Assembly: GCA_964607135.1 (NCBI GenBank)
Contig: CAZSIV010000002.1
Coordinates: 46,361 to 110,360 of the forward strand
Source: Metaruminococcus_A sp964607135
GTDB taxonomy: Bacteria > Bacillota > Clostridia > Oscillospirales > Ruminococcaceae
DNA: 64,000 nt
Reading direction: 5' to 3'
Both the position numbers and the translations under genes were made by a program. The notes under the pieces are model-generated. The model saw only the letters and a list, made by a program, of their open reading frames with translations. It was not told the DNA's origin and did not search any database. The stretch's first letter is position 1, and every line of letters begins with the position of its first letter. Of the stretch, positions 36,067 to 45,375 are shown in pieces.

Positions 36067-37545
36067 ATGGTGATCGATATGGTACAAAGCAAGACGGAAC
36101 AGGTGGAACGCTGGGGGATATTCGAAATCGCCCTGACCGGCAGGACGGACGGAAACCCCTTCACCGACTGCGAGATCCGCGGGCGGTTTACCCACCCCTG
36201 CCAGGAGGTGGAGGTGAGCGGCTTCTACGACGGGGAGGGCGTCTATAAAGTGCGGTTCATGCCTTCGTTCGAGGGGGAGTACCGGTACGAAATCTACGGG
36301 AATTTTTCGGACGAGACAGCCGCCGGCAGCTTTACCGTCACCCCGCCCACCGCGGGAAATCACGGCCCTGTCCGGGTGGCGGATACCTACCATTTCGCTT
36401 ACGAGGACGGGACGCCGCATTACTCGATCGGCACCACCTGCTATGTCTGGCATCTCCAGTCGGAGGAATTGCAGGAGCAGACCCTCGAAACCCTCCGGGA
36501 GAGCGCCTTCAATAAAATTCGTTTCTGCGTTTTCCCCAAGCATTACGATTATAATCTCAGCGAGCCGTTCTGCTACCCCTTTGAGGGCTCCCGGGAGAGC
36601 GGATGGGACTTCACCCGCTTCAACCCCGCTTATTTCCGCCATCTGGAGCGCCGGATCGCCGACCTGCAGGCCCTCGGGATCGAGGCCGACATCATCATGC
36701 TCCACCCCTATGACCGCTGGGGCTTTTCCGACATGGGGGCCGAAAACGACGACCGGTATTTCAAATATCTTATCGCCCGGATTGCGGCCTTCCGCAACGT
36801 CTGGTGGGCGCTCGCCAACGAGTACGACCTGATGAAGGCGAAGACCGTCGCCGACTGGGAGCGGCTCGCCGGGGTGATCTGTGAAAACGACCCGTACGGG
36901 CGGCTCCGTTCCATCCACAACTGCATCCCCTTTTACGACCACACCCGCCCCTGGATCACCCATTGCAGCCTTCAGCGGCAGGATCTCCACCTCTCGACCG
37001 AGCTGACGGCCGACCTGCGGACACGGTATAAAAAGCCGATTGTCTGGGATGAAATCTGCTACGAGGGGAACATCAACTGGTGCTGGGGGAACATCTCCGG
37101 GCAGGAGCTCGTCCGCCGGTTCTGGGAGGCGGCCGTCCGGGGCGGCTACGCCGGACACGGCGAAACCTATCTGGGGCACGACGACGTCCTCTGGTGGTCT
37201 CACGGGGGGAAGCTCTACGGCGACTGCCCCGCCCGCCTCAAGTTCCTCCGGAAGATTTACGCCGAAATTCCGGGCTGCGGCCTTTCCCCAATGGTGAAGC
37301 GGTACTGGTACAACTTCGACGAGACCTGCGGTGTTTCGAAGGATGAAAGCTATAAGCTCTACTATTTCAGCTGGTTCCGCCCCTCCTTCCGCGATTTCGA
37401 CTTCGGGGAGGAGAAGTGGGAGGTCACGGTGCTCGACACCTGGGAGATGACCGAGACCGGCCTCGGCGTCCAGACCGGGAAGTTCCGCGTTCCGCTCCCG
37501 GGGAAGGAATACATTGCAATCCGGCTGCGTAAAATATCCTGCTGA
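36067..37545 (+). CDS. Glycoside hydrolase with DUF5060, DUF4038 and DUF5605 regions
   Basis: About 492 residues. The N-terminal beta domain (V-E-R-W-G-I-F-E-I-A-L ... G-N-P-F-T-D) resembles DUF5060. It is followed by a TIM barrel of DUF4038 type (Y-S-I-G-T-T-C-Y-V-W-H; W-W-A-L-A-N-E-Y-D with a likely catalytic Glu; P-I-V-W-D-E-I-C-Y-E) and a small C-terminal beta domain (DUF5605). No signal peptide. Related proteins act on plant side-chain sugars. The start is uncertain: ATG 36079 is also possible, and an open frame extends back to 35986 without a good ribosome binding site. Confidence 0.8.
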   Translation: MVIDMVQSKTEQVERWGIFEIALTGRTDGNPFTDCEIRGRFTHPCQEVEVSGFYDGEGVYKVRFMPSFEGEYRYEIYGNFSDETAAGSFTVTPPTAGNHGPVRVADTYHFAYEDGTPHYSIGTTCYVWHLQSEELQEQTLETLRESAFNKIRFCVFPKHYDYNLSEPFCYPFEGSRESGWDFTRFNPAYFRHLERRIADLQALGIEADIIMLHPYDRWGFSDMGAENDDRYFKYLIARIAAFRNVWWALANEYDLMKAKTVADWERLAGVICENDPYGRLRSIHNCIPFYDHTRPWITHCSLQRQDLHLSTELTADLRTRYKKPIVWDEICYEGNINWCWGNISGQELVRRFWEAAVRGGYAGHGETYLGHDDVLWWSHGGKLYGDCPARLKFLRKIYAEIPGCGLSPMVKRYWYNFDETCGVSKDESYKLYYFSWFRPSFRDFDFGEEKWEVTVLDTWEMTETGLGVQTGKFRVPLPGKEYIAIRLRKISC

Positions 37546-37580
37546 CCGTTTTTTAACCGATGTCAGTTCCTCTCCATTTC

Positions 37581-37616
37581 AAAGCGCCCTCTGCCTAGGC
37601 AAAGGGCGCTTTTTGC
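37581..37616 (+). terminator. Intrinsic terminator after the DUF4038 hydrolase
   Basis: AAAGCGCCCT / AGGGCGCTTT stem (one loop palindrome CCTAGG inside) followed by TTTT. Confidence 0.85.
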
Positions 37617-37748
37617 TTATTCATTTCCCGTTCCGGATTTTCGAACGGTTCACAGCCAAAAACCGCGGGGGAACGGAAAATGAAAAACCTTCCGCTGGTT
37701 TATCATATGTAAAAACGACAAAAATGCCCCTGATATTCCAGCCGTCTG

Positions 37749-37788
37749 TAAAAACAGGGCGGAGATCAGTTTCTCCGCCCTGTTTTTA
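37749..37788. terminator. Bidirectional terminator at the end of the orphan membrane protein gene
   Basis: AAAACAGGGCGGAGA / TCTCCGCCCTGTTTT, a 15-bp perfect stem with a CAGTT-type loop. Confidence 0.88.
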
Positions 37789-37792
37789 AGGG

Positions 37793-38614
37793 TTAGGCTT
37801 TATTCTTGGCGCATTTTAATTGAACTAGGGAGAATAGAAAAACGACGTTTGGAACCACTCCGTTCGGGTTCATCAATACGCTGAACAGCGTCGTTTTAGC
37901 AGCATCCGGATCGATCAACAACAAAGGCTCCACTGTGCTCAATACAGCGCCTGAAATTTGCAGGCCCAGAAATACCGACAGATGCAAAACAGTATGATAT
38001 TTAGAATGCGCAGTTTTTTTGAGGGATGAAACAACTAAAAAACACAGAAGGTAGAGATTGACAAGCAAAAACAAAATGGCCCTGGGATTAAAGCCGGAAA
38101 AAACATGAAGCAACTCGCCATATAAGCCGCTGACGCCATAAAGGCAGAATACAAATTGAATCAACATTAAGACAAACAATATTTTTTTATACGTTCTGTA
38201 TTCTATCTTCATAAGAGGCATTGAGATGAGAAACAGAAATACCAGATTAACAGCCAATCCGTTCCACCCAATGAGCATATAGATGACAGAGGGCTTCATA
38301 TCGCTGAATTGATTGTTGAACATCACCTGTGCCGTGTTCAGCTTCACTGCAAAAGCGTAGACCTGCAATAAAATAAATATTGCCGAAGCAGCGTAAAACC
38401 ATTTATTTTTAGACGGTGCTTTTAAATTTAACTTAACGGCAGCCAAAAGGCAGATGATGACAGAATGATAGAGGATAAAAACAAGCTTTTGGGGATTGAT
38501 ATTCGTGAAAAATTGTACCGGATTTTCTTGAGTTGACAATAAAAAAAACAAAAGCCCCGTTATATAAATGATTAAACTAATCCAAAATAAAACCTTACGG
38601 CCTTTTTCCATCAT
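37793..38614 (-). CDS. Orphan polytopic membrane protein
   Basis: 273 residues with about eight hydrophobic helices (for example near residues 9-27, 42-62, 71-92, 109-131, 143-163, 180-198, 208-228, 248-268). No family motif is recognised. GAGGGG precedes the ATG pair. The gene and its leader are much more AT-rich than the flanking chromosome, which suggests transfer. It is downstream of a promoter, an 11-codon ORF and a hairpin in one transcript, so transport, maturation or sensing of a small peptide is a possible but unproven role. Confidence 0.65.
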   Translation of the reverse strand: MMEKGRKVLFWISLIIYITGLLFFLLSTQENPVQFFTNINPQKLVFILYHSVIICLLAAVKLNLKAPSKNKWFYAASAIFILLQVYAFAVKLNTAQVMFNNQFSDMKPSVIYMLIGWNGLAVNLVFLFLISMPLMKIEYRTYKKILFVLMLIQFVFCLYGVSGLYGELLHVFSGFNPRAILFLLVNLYLLCFLVVSSLKKTAHSKYHTVLHLSVFLGLQISGAVLSTVEPLLLIDPDAAKTTLFSVLMNPNGVVPNVVFLFSLVQLKCAKNKA

Positions 38615-38635
38615 AGCGACCCCTCAGGCACAAAC

Positions 38636-38661
38636 AGGGGGATGTAAATCCCCCTGCTGCC
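38636..38661 (-). promoter_or_regulatory. Hairpin between the 11-codon ORF and the membrane protein gene
   Basis: CAGGGGGAT / ATCCCCCTG, a perfect 9-bp stem with a TTAC-type loop, followed on the minus strand by TTTGTG. The T run is weak, so it may be an attenuator or processing site rather than a full terminator. Confidence 0.6.
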
Positions 38662-38671
38662 ACATCATAAA

Positions 38672-38707
38672 TTATTTGCTGATCTGGTTCTCATCGATGA
38701 TCGCCAC
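38672..38707 (-). CDS. Candidate 11-residue peptide ORF
   Basis: GTG 38707 to TAA 38672 encodes (M)AIIDENQISK. A GGAGG site (38716-38720) sits eight bases upstream, and a consensus promoter lies about 35 bases further up. An overlapping ATG 38709 frame (14 codons) is the alternative. Too short to recognise. It could be a leader peptide controlling the downstream hairpin, or a signalling-peptide precursor for the membrane protein. Confidence 0.4.
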   Translation of the reverse strand: MAIIDENQISK

Positions 38708-38743
38708 ATTGGAATCCTCCACCTTTGTTAATATATTGTACAG

Positions 38744-38772
38744 ATTATAACATTTATTATAATAAAAATCAA
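38744..38772 (-). promoter_or_regulatory. Promoter of the peptide/membrane-protein unit
   Basis: On the minus strand: TTGATT (38767-38772), 17-base spacer, TATAAT (38744-38749). The start of transcription would be near 38737, about 30 bases before the 11-codon ORF. Confidence 0.8.
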
Positions 38773-38825
38773 GATATTATATGATATTTTTATTTTTAAC
38801 AATCTAACGAATAATCGCGCGCATC

Positions 38826-38862
38826 AAATAAGCCGTCCGGTTTAAAATACCGGACGGCTTAT
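38826..38862. terminator. Bidirectional terminator after the OYE-type reductase gene
   Basis: AATAAGCCGTCCGGT / ACCGGACGGCTTATT, a 15-bp perfect stem, mainly serving the minus-strand reductase transcript. Confidence 0.85.
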
Positions 38863-38928
38863 TCGTCTTTTCTTCACGATTCCACTTTTCAAAAGTCGTT
38901 TCTTTCAAGAAAAGGCCGGAAGCTCGTC

Positions 38929-40809
38929 TCAAATGTTGAGCGCCGTGCGGAAGCCTTCCGTTACCGCTTCTTTGATGATCCGGGGGGAACGGCAGTCGCC
39001 GATGATGTAAGTTTGAGGCGTGTATCCGAAATACGGCAGCAGCTCCTCCGGTGCGGGCGGGCGCATCCCGACGCAATAGATGACGCTGTCCGCCGGGAGA
39101 AATTCCTCCCGGCCCTCTTTTCCGCGGACACGGACGCCCTCGGGCGTGATTTCGACGCACTGCGTTTTCAGCATGACCTGGATGGAAGGGGTTTTGCGAA
39201 GCAGCTGGTTGGAATAAATCCGGAAATTTTGATTGCCTTTTGAGGCTAAGGCATCCGTCGGCTCGACAATCACCGCGCTTCCTCCCTTTTTGATCCCCTG
39301 TTCTAAGGCAAATTCAACGCCGTTTGTTCCGCCGCCGACAATTACCACCCGTTTCCCCCACTGATCCTGATTTTCAAGGGCTTGGTAACAGTTCATGACG
39401 TTTTTATGGTCAATCCCCTTGATTGGGGGTTTTACCAGACGCGCCCCCATCGCGAGGACGATCGCGTCCGGCTCCATCGCTTTGACCATCTCCGGCGCGG
39501 CGGCAGTATCGAGCAGGATTTCAGCCCCGGACTTTTCGACCTGTCGGCGGAGATATTTTAAGTATTCTCCGACTTCGTATTTATAGCCGCTCATCGCCAC
39601 ATAATGCAAAGCGCCGCCGAGCCAGCCGTTTTTCTCGAGGAGGGTGACCTCATGCCCGCGTTCCCTCGCCGTGACCGCCGCCTGCATCCCGCCCGGCCCG
39701 CCTCCGACAATCACGACCTTTTTCGTTTTTTCGGCCGTTTCAATTTTTTCCGGAACATATATGGGATAGTCATGAGGACCCTTGACGCCGGCAAAGTTAT
39801 AGCGCGGATTGACGCTGCAGCCCCTGTTGCTGTCCGACTGACAGTATTTGCAGCGCAGGCAGGGGGTAATATCGTCGTCCCTTCCATCCCGTGCTTTAAT
39901 GACCCACTGCGGATCCGCAAGGAATGCGCGGGACATCGAAACCATGTCAACCCAGCCTTTGGCAATGGCATCCTCAGCCTCCCGCGGATATAAAACCGCG
40001 CCGACCACCGCTACGGCCAGGTTCGAGCAGGCCTCTTTCACAGCGCGGGCATATTGCAGGTTCGACATCCTTTCCTTGAGGAAGAGGGTATGGCTGTGCT
40101 GATGAGCGTCCGGGTCAAAATCGGTGCCGCAGGAGATTTCGATCCCGTCGAGGTAAGGCGCCGCCATTTTGACAAACGCCAGGGATTCCTCAAACTCCAG
40201 GCCGCCTTCCAGACAGTCTGAGGCCGACCAGCGCATCCCGATGGGGTAATCCGGCCCCAGCGCATCCCGAACCGCCTTGATCAGACGCAGAGGGAACCGC
40301 GCCCTGTTTTCAAGGCTCCCGCCGTATTCATCCGTCCGTTTGTTGAAATGGGGGGAAAGGAACTGCCCGCCCAGCCATCCGTGGCCCAGGTGCAAATCCA
40401 CCATATCAAAGCCGAACGCCTTGGCTTTTTTGACAAAGCTCAGATACTTCTCAATGCATTCGGCCATCTCCTTTTCATCCATCCCCCGGTACGGTTTGCC
40501 GTCCGATTCCCGGATGCCGTCGGAAGGTCCGATGGCCTCCCTGCTGTGGATCCCGAAATGATGCACATGACAGCTTGCGGCTGCGCCGGAGGCATGCGCA
40601 TCGTCGACCTGCCTGCGCAGAACGGCATGGTCTTCTGCAAAAACATCCCTCTCAGGACCTGGAGTGGAGAGGTCTCCCCGCACCAAAACAACACCCGCGC
40701 CCGCCGCAGCCATCAACTCACCCCCACAAAGGCCGGGGGCCATGATAACACGGTTTTGTACGATCAGCCGGTTGATTTGAATCGGCGCAAATAAATTAGG
40801 AAATTTCAT
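38929..40809 (-). CDS. Old-Yellow-Enzyme-type flavin oxidoreductase with Fe-S cluster (FadH/BaiCD-like)
   Basis: 626 residues from the ATG that follows AGGAGAAACGGG. The N-terminal FMN TIM barrel (I-M-A-P-G-L; H-L-G-H-G-W-L near residue 131; G-M-R-W-S-A) is followed by cluster cysteines C317, C320, C323 and C331. An FAD/NAD(P) domain (G-G-G-P-G-G-M-Q-A-A; G-G-G-T-N-G-V-E) completes it. Family members reduce enoates, enoyl-CoA or steroid/bile-acid double bonds. Last gene of the minus-strand set with the two GH120 genes, so a plant-derived unsaturated compound is a possible substrate. Confidence 0.88.
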   Translation of the reverse strand: MKFPNLFAPIQINRLIVQNRVIMAPGLCGGELMAAAGAGVVLVRGDLSTPGPERDVFAEDHAVLRRQVDDAHASGAAASCHVHHFGIHSREAIGPSDGIRESDGKPYRGMDEKEMAECIEKYLSFVKKAKAFGFDMVDLHLGHGWLGGQFLSPHFNKRTDEYGGSLENRARFPLRLIKAVRDALGPDYPIGMRWSASDCLEGGLEFEESLAFVKMAAPYLDGIEISCGTDFDPDAHQHSHTLFLKERMSNLQYARAVKEACSNLAVAVVGAVLYPREAEDAIAKGWVDMVSMSRAFLADPQWVIKARDGRDDDITPCLRCKYCQSDSNRGCSVNPRYNFAGVKGPHDYPIYVPEKIETAEKTKKVVIVGGGPGGMQAAVTARERGHEVTLLEKNGWLGGALHYVAMSGYKYEVGEYLKYLRRQVEKSGAEILLDTAAAPEMVKAMEPDAIVLAMGARLVKPPIKGIDHKNVMNCYQALENQDQWGKRVVIVGGGTNGVEFALEQGIKKGGSAVIVEPTDALASKGNQNFRIYSNQLLRKTPSIQVMLKTQCVEITPEGVRVRGKEGREEFLPADSVIYCVGMRPPAPEELLPYFGYTPQTYIIGDCRSPRIIKEAVTEGFRTALNI

Positions 40810-40894
40810 CCCGTTTCTCCTCATTTTAGAAGATCAAAAACCGAGCCGGCGCCAAACGGCACACAGCCCGGTTTCGAATTGCTTCAAAGGGACC

Positions 40895-42853
40895 TCATCC
40901 CCAAACCTTCACGCGGTTGAACCCGGCTTTCAGCCCCTCAACCGGGCCGACAGTCGGGTGCTCTCCCCGCTTCACACCGTTGAGATCGGCGTCTATGACG
41001 ATCGGGTTTCCGTCCGGGTCGTCGTAGACCGCATCGGCAATCCGCACCGTGCCGAGGGTCGCTGTAGAGTGGATCGCCGTCGGCAGGGAAAACGCCTCTT
41101 CGGGGAGCTCGATCTCCAGGTAAACCGCCCCGTCCTCCTCCACGACCTTCACCTGCGGATCCATTTCTGAGACAAAGTTGTCCTTTTCCCGGTCAAAGGC
41201 TTCGGCCCCGTTGAGGTAGACGTTCGCCGAGGCGTAAATCGGCTGTTCGGTTTTCTGGAACAGCTCCAAATCCCCGATGCCATAGGAGAAAATCTTTTCG
41301 TTGTACTCTTCGTAAGAGGCGGTGCTGCCGTTGTAGACCGCCGTGCCGCACCCGTCGATCCCCCGGCCCTCCGGCTTGGTTCCCTCATAGCCGTCATACG
41401 CTACAAAGATGTTGTTGTAATACCGGTGATCCTGCCCGTAGACGACAGCTGTGCCCGCCGCCTGGGTGGTGTGCGGAAAATGGTAGGGGGTGGAGCGGTC
41501 CAGCACCTTTTCGGCGTGGGTCTTTCCGCAGATCAGATTGTTTACATAGGCAACGCCCTGCGAATAATCTGCGATGCTGTAGGGCGCGGTGATAATATTG
41601 TTCTCAACCAGGCAGGGGCCGTGGCTGACCTCGACGCTGAGGTCGTCGTTGTTGTTGTAGTACAGGTTCCTGCTCACCCGGGTGCCCTGCGCCTGCCAGT
41701 CGAGCCAGGTGCCGAGGGTGCAGTTGTGGATGCAGTTGTCGTGGATCTGTACGTCGATCGGCGCATGGAGCTTGATCCCGGCGATTTCATAGCCGTAGAA
41801 TTCGTGCTTGACGGCGATGTTGTAGATGTGGTTCCCGTAAATCTCGCTGAACGCACAGCCCATGTGGCCGACGATCCCGTTCTGGCCGCAGTCGTAGATC
41901 TTGTTGTTCCGCACGATATGAGAGCCGATCTTTTCCTTGCTCCAGCCGATCTGGAGGGCGCGGAAGACCGATTCCATCTGGTACTGGTAGCCCGGCTTCC
42001 GGCGGCCCTCGGTGAATTCGTTGTGGCCGGTGGAAGCCTCTTTGCCGAGGCTGATCCCGCTGCATTTCGCATCGTGGATGATGTTGTCCTCAATGATCCA
42101 GCCCTTGCTCCAGTGCGCGCCCAGAAGCCCCGGCTGGTCGGCGGTCGGCGGCGTCCAGGGGGTGGCGGCCTGCGCCATCTCGAACCCGCGGACGGTAATG
42201 TAATTCATTCCGGTTTTTTCAGGGTAGAAGCAGCATTTGCGGACGTTGATCTCGGCGAGTTCCCTGTTTGGGTCGGCGCCCTGGAAGTTCGCGTAGATGG
42301 TGGTGTTCTCTTCGTCTGTTTCACAGCACCACTGGTAAACCGTCTGCTCCGGCTCCAGGATTTTCTGAGGCTTCTTGTGGTACGGCGGCGTCATGTCGAA
42401 ACGCTTCTCCGCCTTTTTCACTTCGTCCAGGGTCCTCGCCTCGTAAAACGACTTCCCGTTGAGGTAGACGTCCCCGGGGTGGATAAACTTGTCATACGGC
42501 CAGGCGTACCAGTCCCCATCCAGCGTCTCCGCATAGGGGTTGTACTCCCCGAAAAAGCTGTTCGGCAGGACAGCCTTCCAGACCGTTCCTTCTACCTTTT
42601 CCCAGCTCGTAATCCGCTCGGAGCCCTTGATGACGACCTTTTCCCCTTCCGCCGCCCGGTAGGTGATCCGGCTGATCTCGCTGTAGCCGCTGTGGGCCGG
42701 TTTGACCCATTCGCGGTATTCCCCCTCATGGACGATGACCGTATCCCCGGTTTCGGCGGTCTGCGCCGCCTTGTTGATCGTCAAAAAAGGGGCTTCCTTT
42801 GTGCCCGCCGCGAAGTCGCAGCCGGTCTTTGCAACATGGTATTCCCTATTCAT
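40895..42853 (-). CDS. GH120 beta-xylosidase, copy 1
   Basis: 652 residues. The whole sequence follows the Thermoanaerobacterium XylC type as I remember it: N-terminal 'Y-H-V-A-K-T-G', 'Y-R-E-W-V-K-P', 'Y-A-N-F-Q-G-A-D-P-N', and a right-handed beta-helix core. The expected nucleophile is D385 (T-W-L-D-W-Q-A-Q-G) and the acid/base E408 (V-E-V-S-H-G-P), with the same 23-residue spacing as the known pair. No signal peptide, so it cleaves xylo-oligosaccharides inside the cell. It shares an identical 282-bp tract with the neighbouring copy. Confidence 0.9.
   Translation of the reverse strand: MNREYHVAKTGCDFAAGTKEAPFLTINKAAQTAETGDTVIVHEGEYREWVKPAHSGYSEISRITYRAAEGEKVVIKGSERITSWEKVEGTVWKAVLPNSFFGEYNPYAETLDGDWYAWPYDKFIHPGDVYLNGKSFYEARTLDEVKKAEKRFDMTPPYHKKPQKILEPEQTVYQWCCETDEENTTIYANFQGADPNRELAEINVRKCCFYPEKTGMNYITVRGFEMAQAATPWTPPTADQPGLLGAHWSKGWIIEDNIIHDAKCSGISLGKEASTGHNEFTEGRRKPGYQYQMESVFRALQIGWSKEKIGSHIVRNNKIYDCGQNGIVGHMGCAFSEIYGNHIYNIAVKHEFYGYEIAGIKLHAPIDVQIHDNCIHNCTLGTWLDWQAQGTRVSRNLYYNNNDDLSVEVSHGPCLVENNIITAPYSIADYSQGVAYVNNLICGKTHAEKVLDRSTPYHFPHTTQAAGTAVVYGQDHRYYNNIFVAYDGYEGTKPEGRGIDGCGTAVYNGSTASYEEYNEKIFSYGIGDLELFQKTEQPIYASANVYLNGAEAFDREKDNFVSEMDPQVKVVEEDGAVYLEIELPEEAFSLPTAIHSTATLGTVRIADAVYDDPDGNPIVIDADLNGVKRGEHPTVGPVEGLKAGFNRVKVWG
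41858..42139. repeat. 282-bp tract identical to 43901-44182 (GH120 pair)
   Basis: Every base from 41858 to 42139 equals 43901-44182, including third codon positions, while sequence on both sides diverges at many sites. The tract encodes the central beta-helix upstream of the catalytic residues. Confidence 0.9.
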
Positions 42854-42955
42854 CTTTTCTCCACCCTTCTCCGGCAGGTGGGCTGTGCATTGAATGCACA
42901 GCCCACCCCCAGACTATCTTTCACTCCAGGCTTTACAGCTCGTAAAAACCTTTAA

Positions 42956-44899
42956 TTATTTCCCCCAAACCTTCACGCGGTTGAGGCCGGCTTTGAGTCC
43001 CTCGATCGGGCCGACAGTCGGGTGCTCCCCGCGTTTTGCGCCGCTGTAATCGGTGTCGAGGACAATCGGGTTTCCGTCCGGATCGTCGTAGATCCCCTCG
43101 TCGATCCTGGTGCTCCCCAAGGTCTCCGTCCGCATGACCGCAGTCGGCAGGGCGAGCGCCGCCTCGTCGAGCTTCAGCTCGAGGTAAACGTCATCCCCGT
43201 CCTCGACAATTCGATAATCCGCACTGCCCGGGCAGACCGCCTTATCCTGCTCGCGGTCGAAGGCCTCCGCTCCGCTCAGGTAGGCGTTTGCGTTGATGTA
43301 AACCGCCTGCGGAACCTCGAAGAAGAGGTCGTGGTCGTGACTTGAGTCATATTCCCGCACCTTGGCGATATACTCCTCATAGGAGGCCGGGCGGCCGTTG
43401 TAGACCGCCGTGCCGCAGCCCATCTCCTCCGGCTGGCGCCCGCCGATAAAGATGTTGTTGTAGAACCGGTCATCCCCGCCGTAGACGAAAGCGTAGCCGA
43501 AAACCTGGGTGGTGTGCGGGAAGTGGTAGGGGGTGGCGCGGTCGAGAACGTCGACCTGGCGCATCCCGCCGGCGCAGAGGTTCCCGACAAAAGCGGTGCC
43601 CTGCGCCACATTGTCGAAGTTGTAGGCTGAGCCGAAGATGTTGCCGTCCACCAGGCAGGGGCCGTGGGTGACCTCGATCATCAGGTCGCGGTCGTTTTCA
43701 TAGTACAGGTTCTTGCTCACCCGGGTGCCCTGCGCCTGCCAGTCGAGCCAGGTGCCGAGGGTACAGTGGTCGATCCGGTTGTCGTGGATGTAGGTGTCGA
43801 CCGCGGCGTGCATCTTGATCCCGGCGATCTCGTAGCCGAAGAACTCATGCTTGACGGCGATGTTGTAGATGTGGTTCCCATAGATTTCGCTGAACGCGCC
43901 GCCCATGTGGCCGACGATCCCGTTCTGGCCGCAGTCGTAGATCTTGTTGTTCCGCACGATATGAGAGCCGATCTTTTCCTTGCTCCAGCCGATCTGGAGG
44001 GCGCGGAAGACCGATTCCATCTGGTACTGGTAGCCCGGCTTCCGGCGGCCCTCGGTGAATTCGTTGTGGCCGGTGGAAGCCTCTTTGCCGAGGCTGATCC
44101 CGCTGCATTTCGCATCGTGGATGATGTTGTCCTCAATGATCCAGCCCTTGCTCCAGTGCGCGCCCAGAAGCCCCGGCTGGTCTGCGGTCGGCGGCGTCCA
44201 GGGGGAAGCGGCCTGCGCCATTTCAAACCCGCGGACGGTGATGTAGTTTACGCCGGGCTTCTCGGGGTAGAAGCAGCATTTGCGGACATTGATTTCGACG
44301 AGCTCCTTGTTCGGGTCAGCGCCCTGGAAGTTCGCGTAGAGGGTGGTGTTTTCTTTGTCCGCTTCACAGCACCACTGATAAACCGTCTGCTCCGGGTGCA
44401 GGATCGTCTCGACCCGTTTGCTCCACGGCGGGGCATACCCGTGGGTGCGCTTTTCGGCCTTCTTCACTTCGTCGAGGGTTTTCGCCTCAAAGAAGGAGAC
44501 GCCGTTTAAATAAACGTCGCCGGGGTGGAGGGATGCATCGCCCGGATAGACGAACCAGTCGCCGAAAAGCGGCTCGGTGTAAGGATTATACACCCCGAAA
44601 AAGCTGTTGGGCAGAACGGCCTTCCAGACCGTCCCCTCGACCTTTTCCCAGCTTGTAATCCGTTCGGAGCCCTTGATGACAACCTTTTCGCCCTCGGCCG
44701 CCCGATAGGTGATCCGTCCAATATTGCTTTCGCCGCCGTTTTTCGGCTTGACCCACTCGCGGTATTCGCCCTCGTGGACGACGACGGTATCCCCCGCCTT
44801 CGCCAGCTCAGCGGCCCTGGAAATGGTCAGGAAAGGATGTTCTCTGGTGCCGTCCGCGTAATCGCAGCCGGTTTTTGCAACGTGGAATTCTCTGCTCAT
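42956..44899 (-). CDS. GH120 beta-xylosidase, copy 2
   Basis: 647 residues, the upstream paralogue of the 40,895 gene, with catalytic D386 and E409 at the family spacing. The N- and C-terminal thirds differ clearly from copy 1 (for example residues 107-165 and 420-600), which may tune substrate side-chain tolerance. It is the first gene of the minus-strand set; a 102-base gap separates it from copy 1. Protein acts in the cytoplasm, as no export signal is present. Confidence 0.9.
   Translation of the reverse strand: MSREFHVAKTGCDYADGTREHPFLTISRAAELAKAGDTVVVHEGEYREWVKPKNGGESNIGRITYRAAEGEKVVIKGSERITSWEKVEGTVWKAVLPNSFFGVYNPYTEPLFGDWFVYPGDASLHPGDVYLNGVSFFEAKTLDEVKKAEKRTHGYAPPWSKRVETILHPEQTVYQWCCEADKENTTLYANFQGADPNKELVEINVRKCCFYPEKPGVNYITVRGFEMAQAASPWTPPTADQPGLLGAHWSKGWIIEDNIIHDAKCSGISLGKEASTGHNEFTEGRRKPGYQYQMESVFRALQIGWSKEKIGSHIVRNNKIYDCGQNGIVGHMGGAFSEIYGNHIYNIAVKHEFFGYEIAGIKMHAAVDTYIHDNRIDHCTLGTWLDWQAQGTRVSKNLYYENDRDLMIEVTHGPCLVDGNIFGSAYNFDNVAQGTAFVGNLCAGGMRQVDVLDRATPYHFPHTTQVFGYAFVYGGDDRFYNNIFIGGRQPEEMGCGTAVYNGRPASYEEYIAKVREYDSSHDHDLFFEVPQAVYINANAYLSGAEAFDREQDKAVCPGSADYRIVEDGDDVYLELKLDEAALALPTAVMRTETLGSTRIDEGIYDDPDGNPIVLDTDYSGAKRGEHPTVGPIEGLKAGLNRVKVWGK
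43901..44182. repeat. 282-bp tract identical to 41858-42139
   Basis: Partner of the tract in the downstream GH120 gene, same orientation, 2,043 bp apart. Confidence 0.9.
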
Positions 44900-45152
44900 T
44901 TTGAAACCTCCAGCCTCTTAATTATTTGGTTTATTGAGGGATGCCGCCGCTGGAATCCAGCCAGCAAACGGCTCGTTTCGGGAAGAACTCTTTCGATTCA
45001 GCCGGAAAGCCCTTTCGGCGCAGCCGGCGGATCGATTTATACAGATACTACCTCAAAACCCAAAAATTTTCAAGGCGTTTTTCTTTACTTTTTAGCAGAA
45101 TTTTTCACTTCCCCTTTTCCCCTGAACACATGGTACCTATCGGCGCCTATAT

Positions 45153-45320
45153 GAGTGCGGACTGGGCAGACGCGATCCATAAGTTTTGTGGATAATAGTG
45201 GCAATGATATCCCGCGAGGTGCCTTTACCGACCTCATTTTATTTCGTTTTGCTTCCATCCCAGGACAGCTGCCCCAAAATTGGTAAAACCTTCGTGTGCG
45301 AATTACCGGCGGCGGTTCGC
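45153..45320. repeat. Structured non-coding element, copy A
   Basis: Holds the hairpin GGTAA/TTACC (45282-45307) with the loop motif AACCTT...GTGTGCGAA, preceded by CCCGCGAGGTGC and followed by GGCGGCG/CGCCGCC. Strand is not known. Copies B and C keep the loop but change the stem with pairing preserved. Confidence 0.6.
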
Positions 45321-45340
45321 CGCCCCGGGATCACCTGATC

Positions 45341-45369
45341 TTGACATTCCCGGTAAAAAACAGTATCAT
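45341..45369 (+). promoter_or_regulatory. Promoter of an intergenic sRNA
   Basis: TTGACA (45341-45346), 17-base spacer, TATCAT (45364-45369). Confidence 0.75.
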
Positions 45370-45375
45370 AAAAAC

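Noticed and set aside
41426..42955. 509-codon plus-strand open frame opposite GH120 copy 1
   Set aside because: It is an antisense shadow produced by GC-rich codon bias; the minus strand encodes a full GH120 enzyme with catalytic residues at family spacing.
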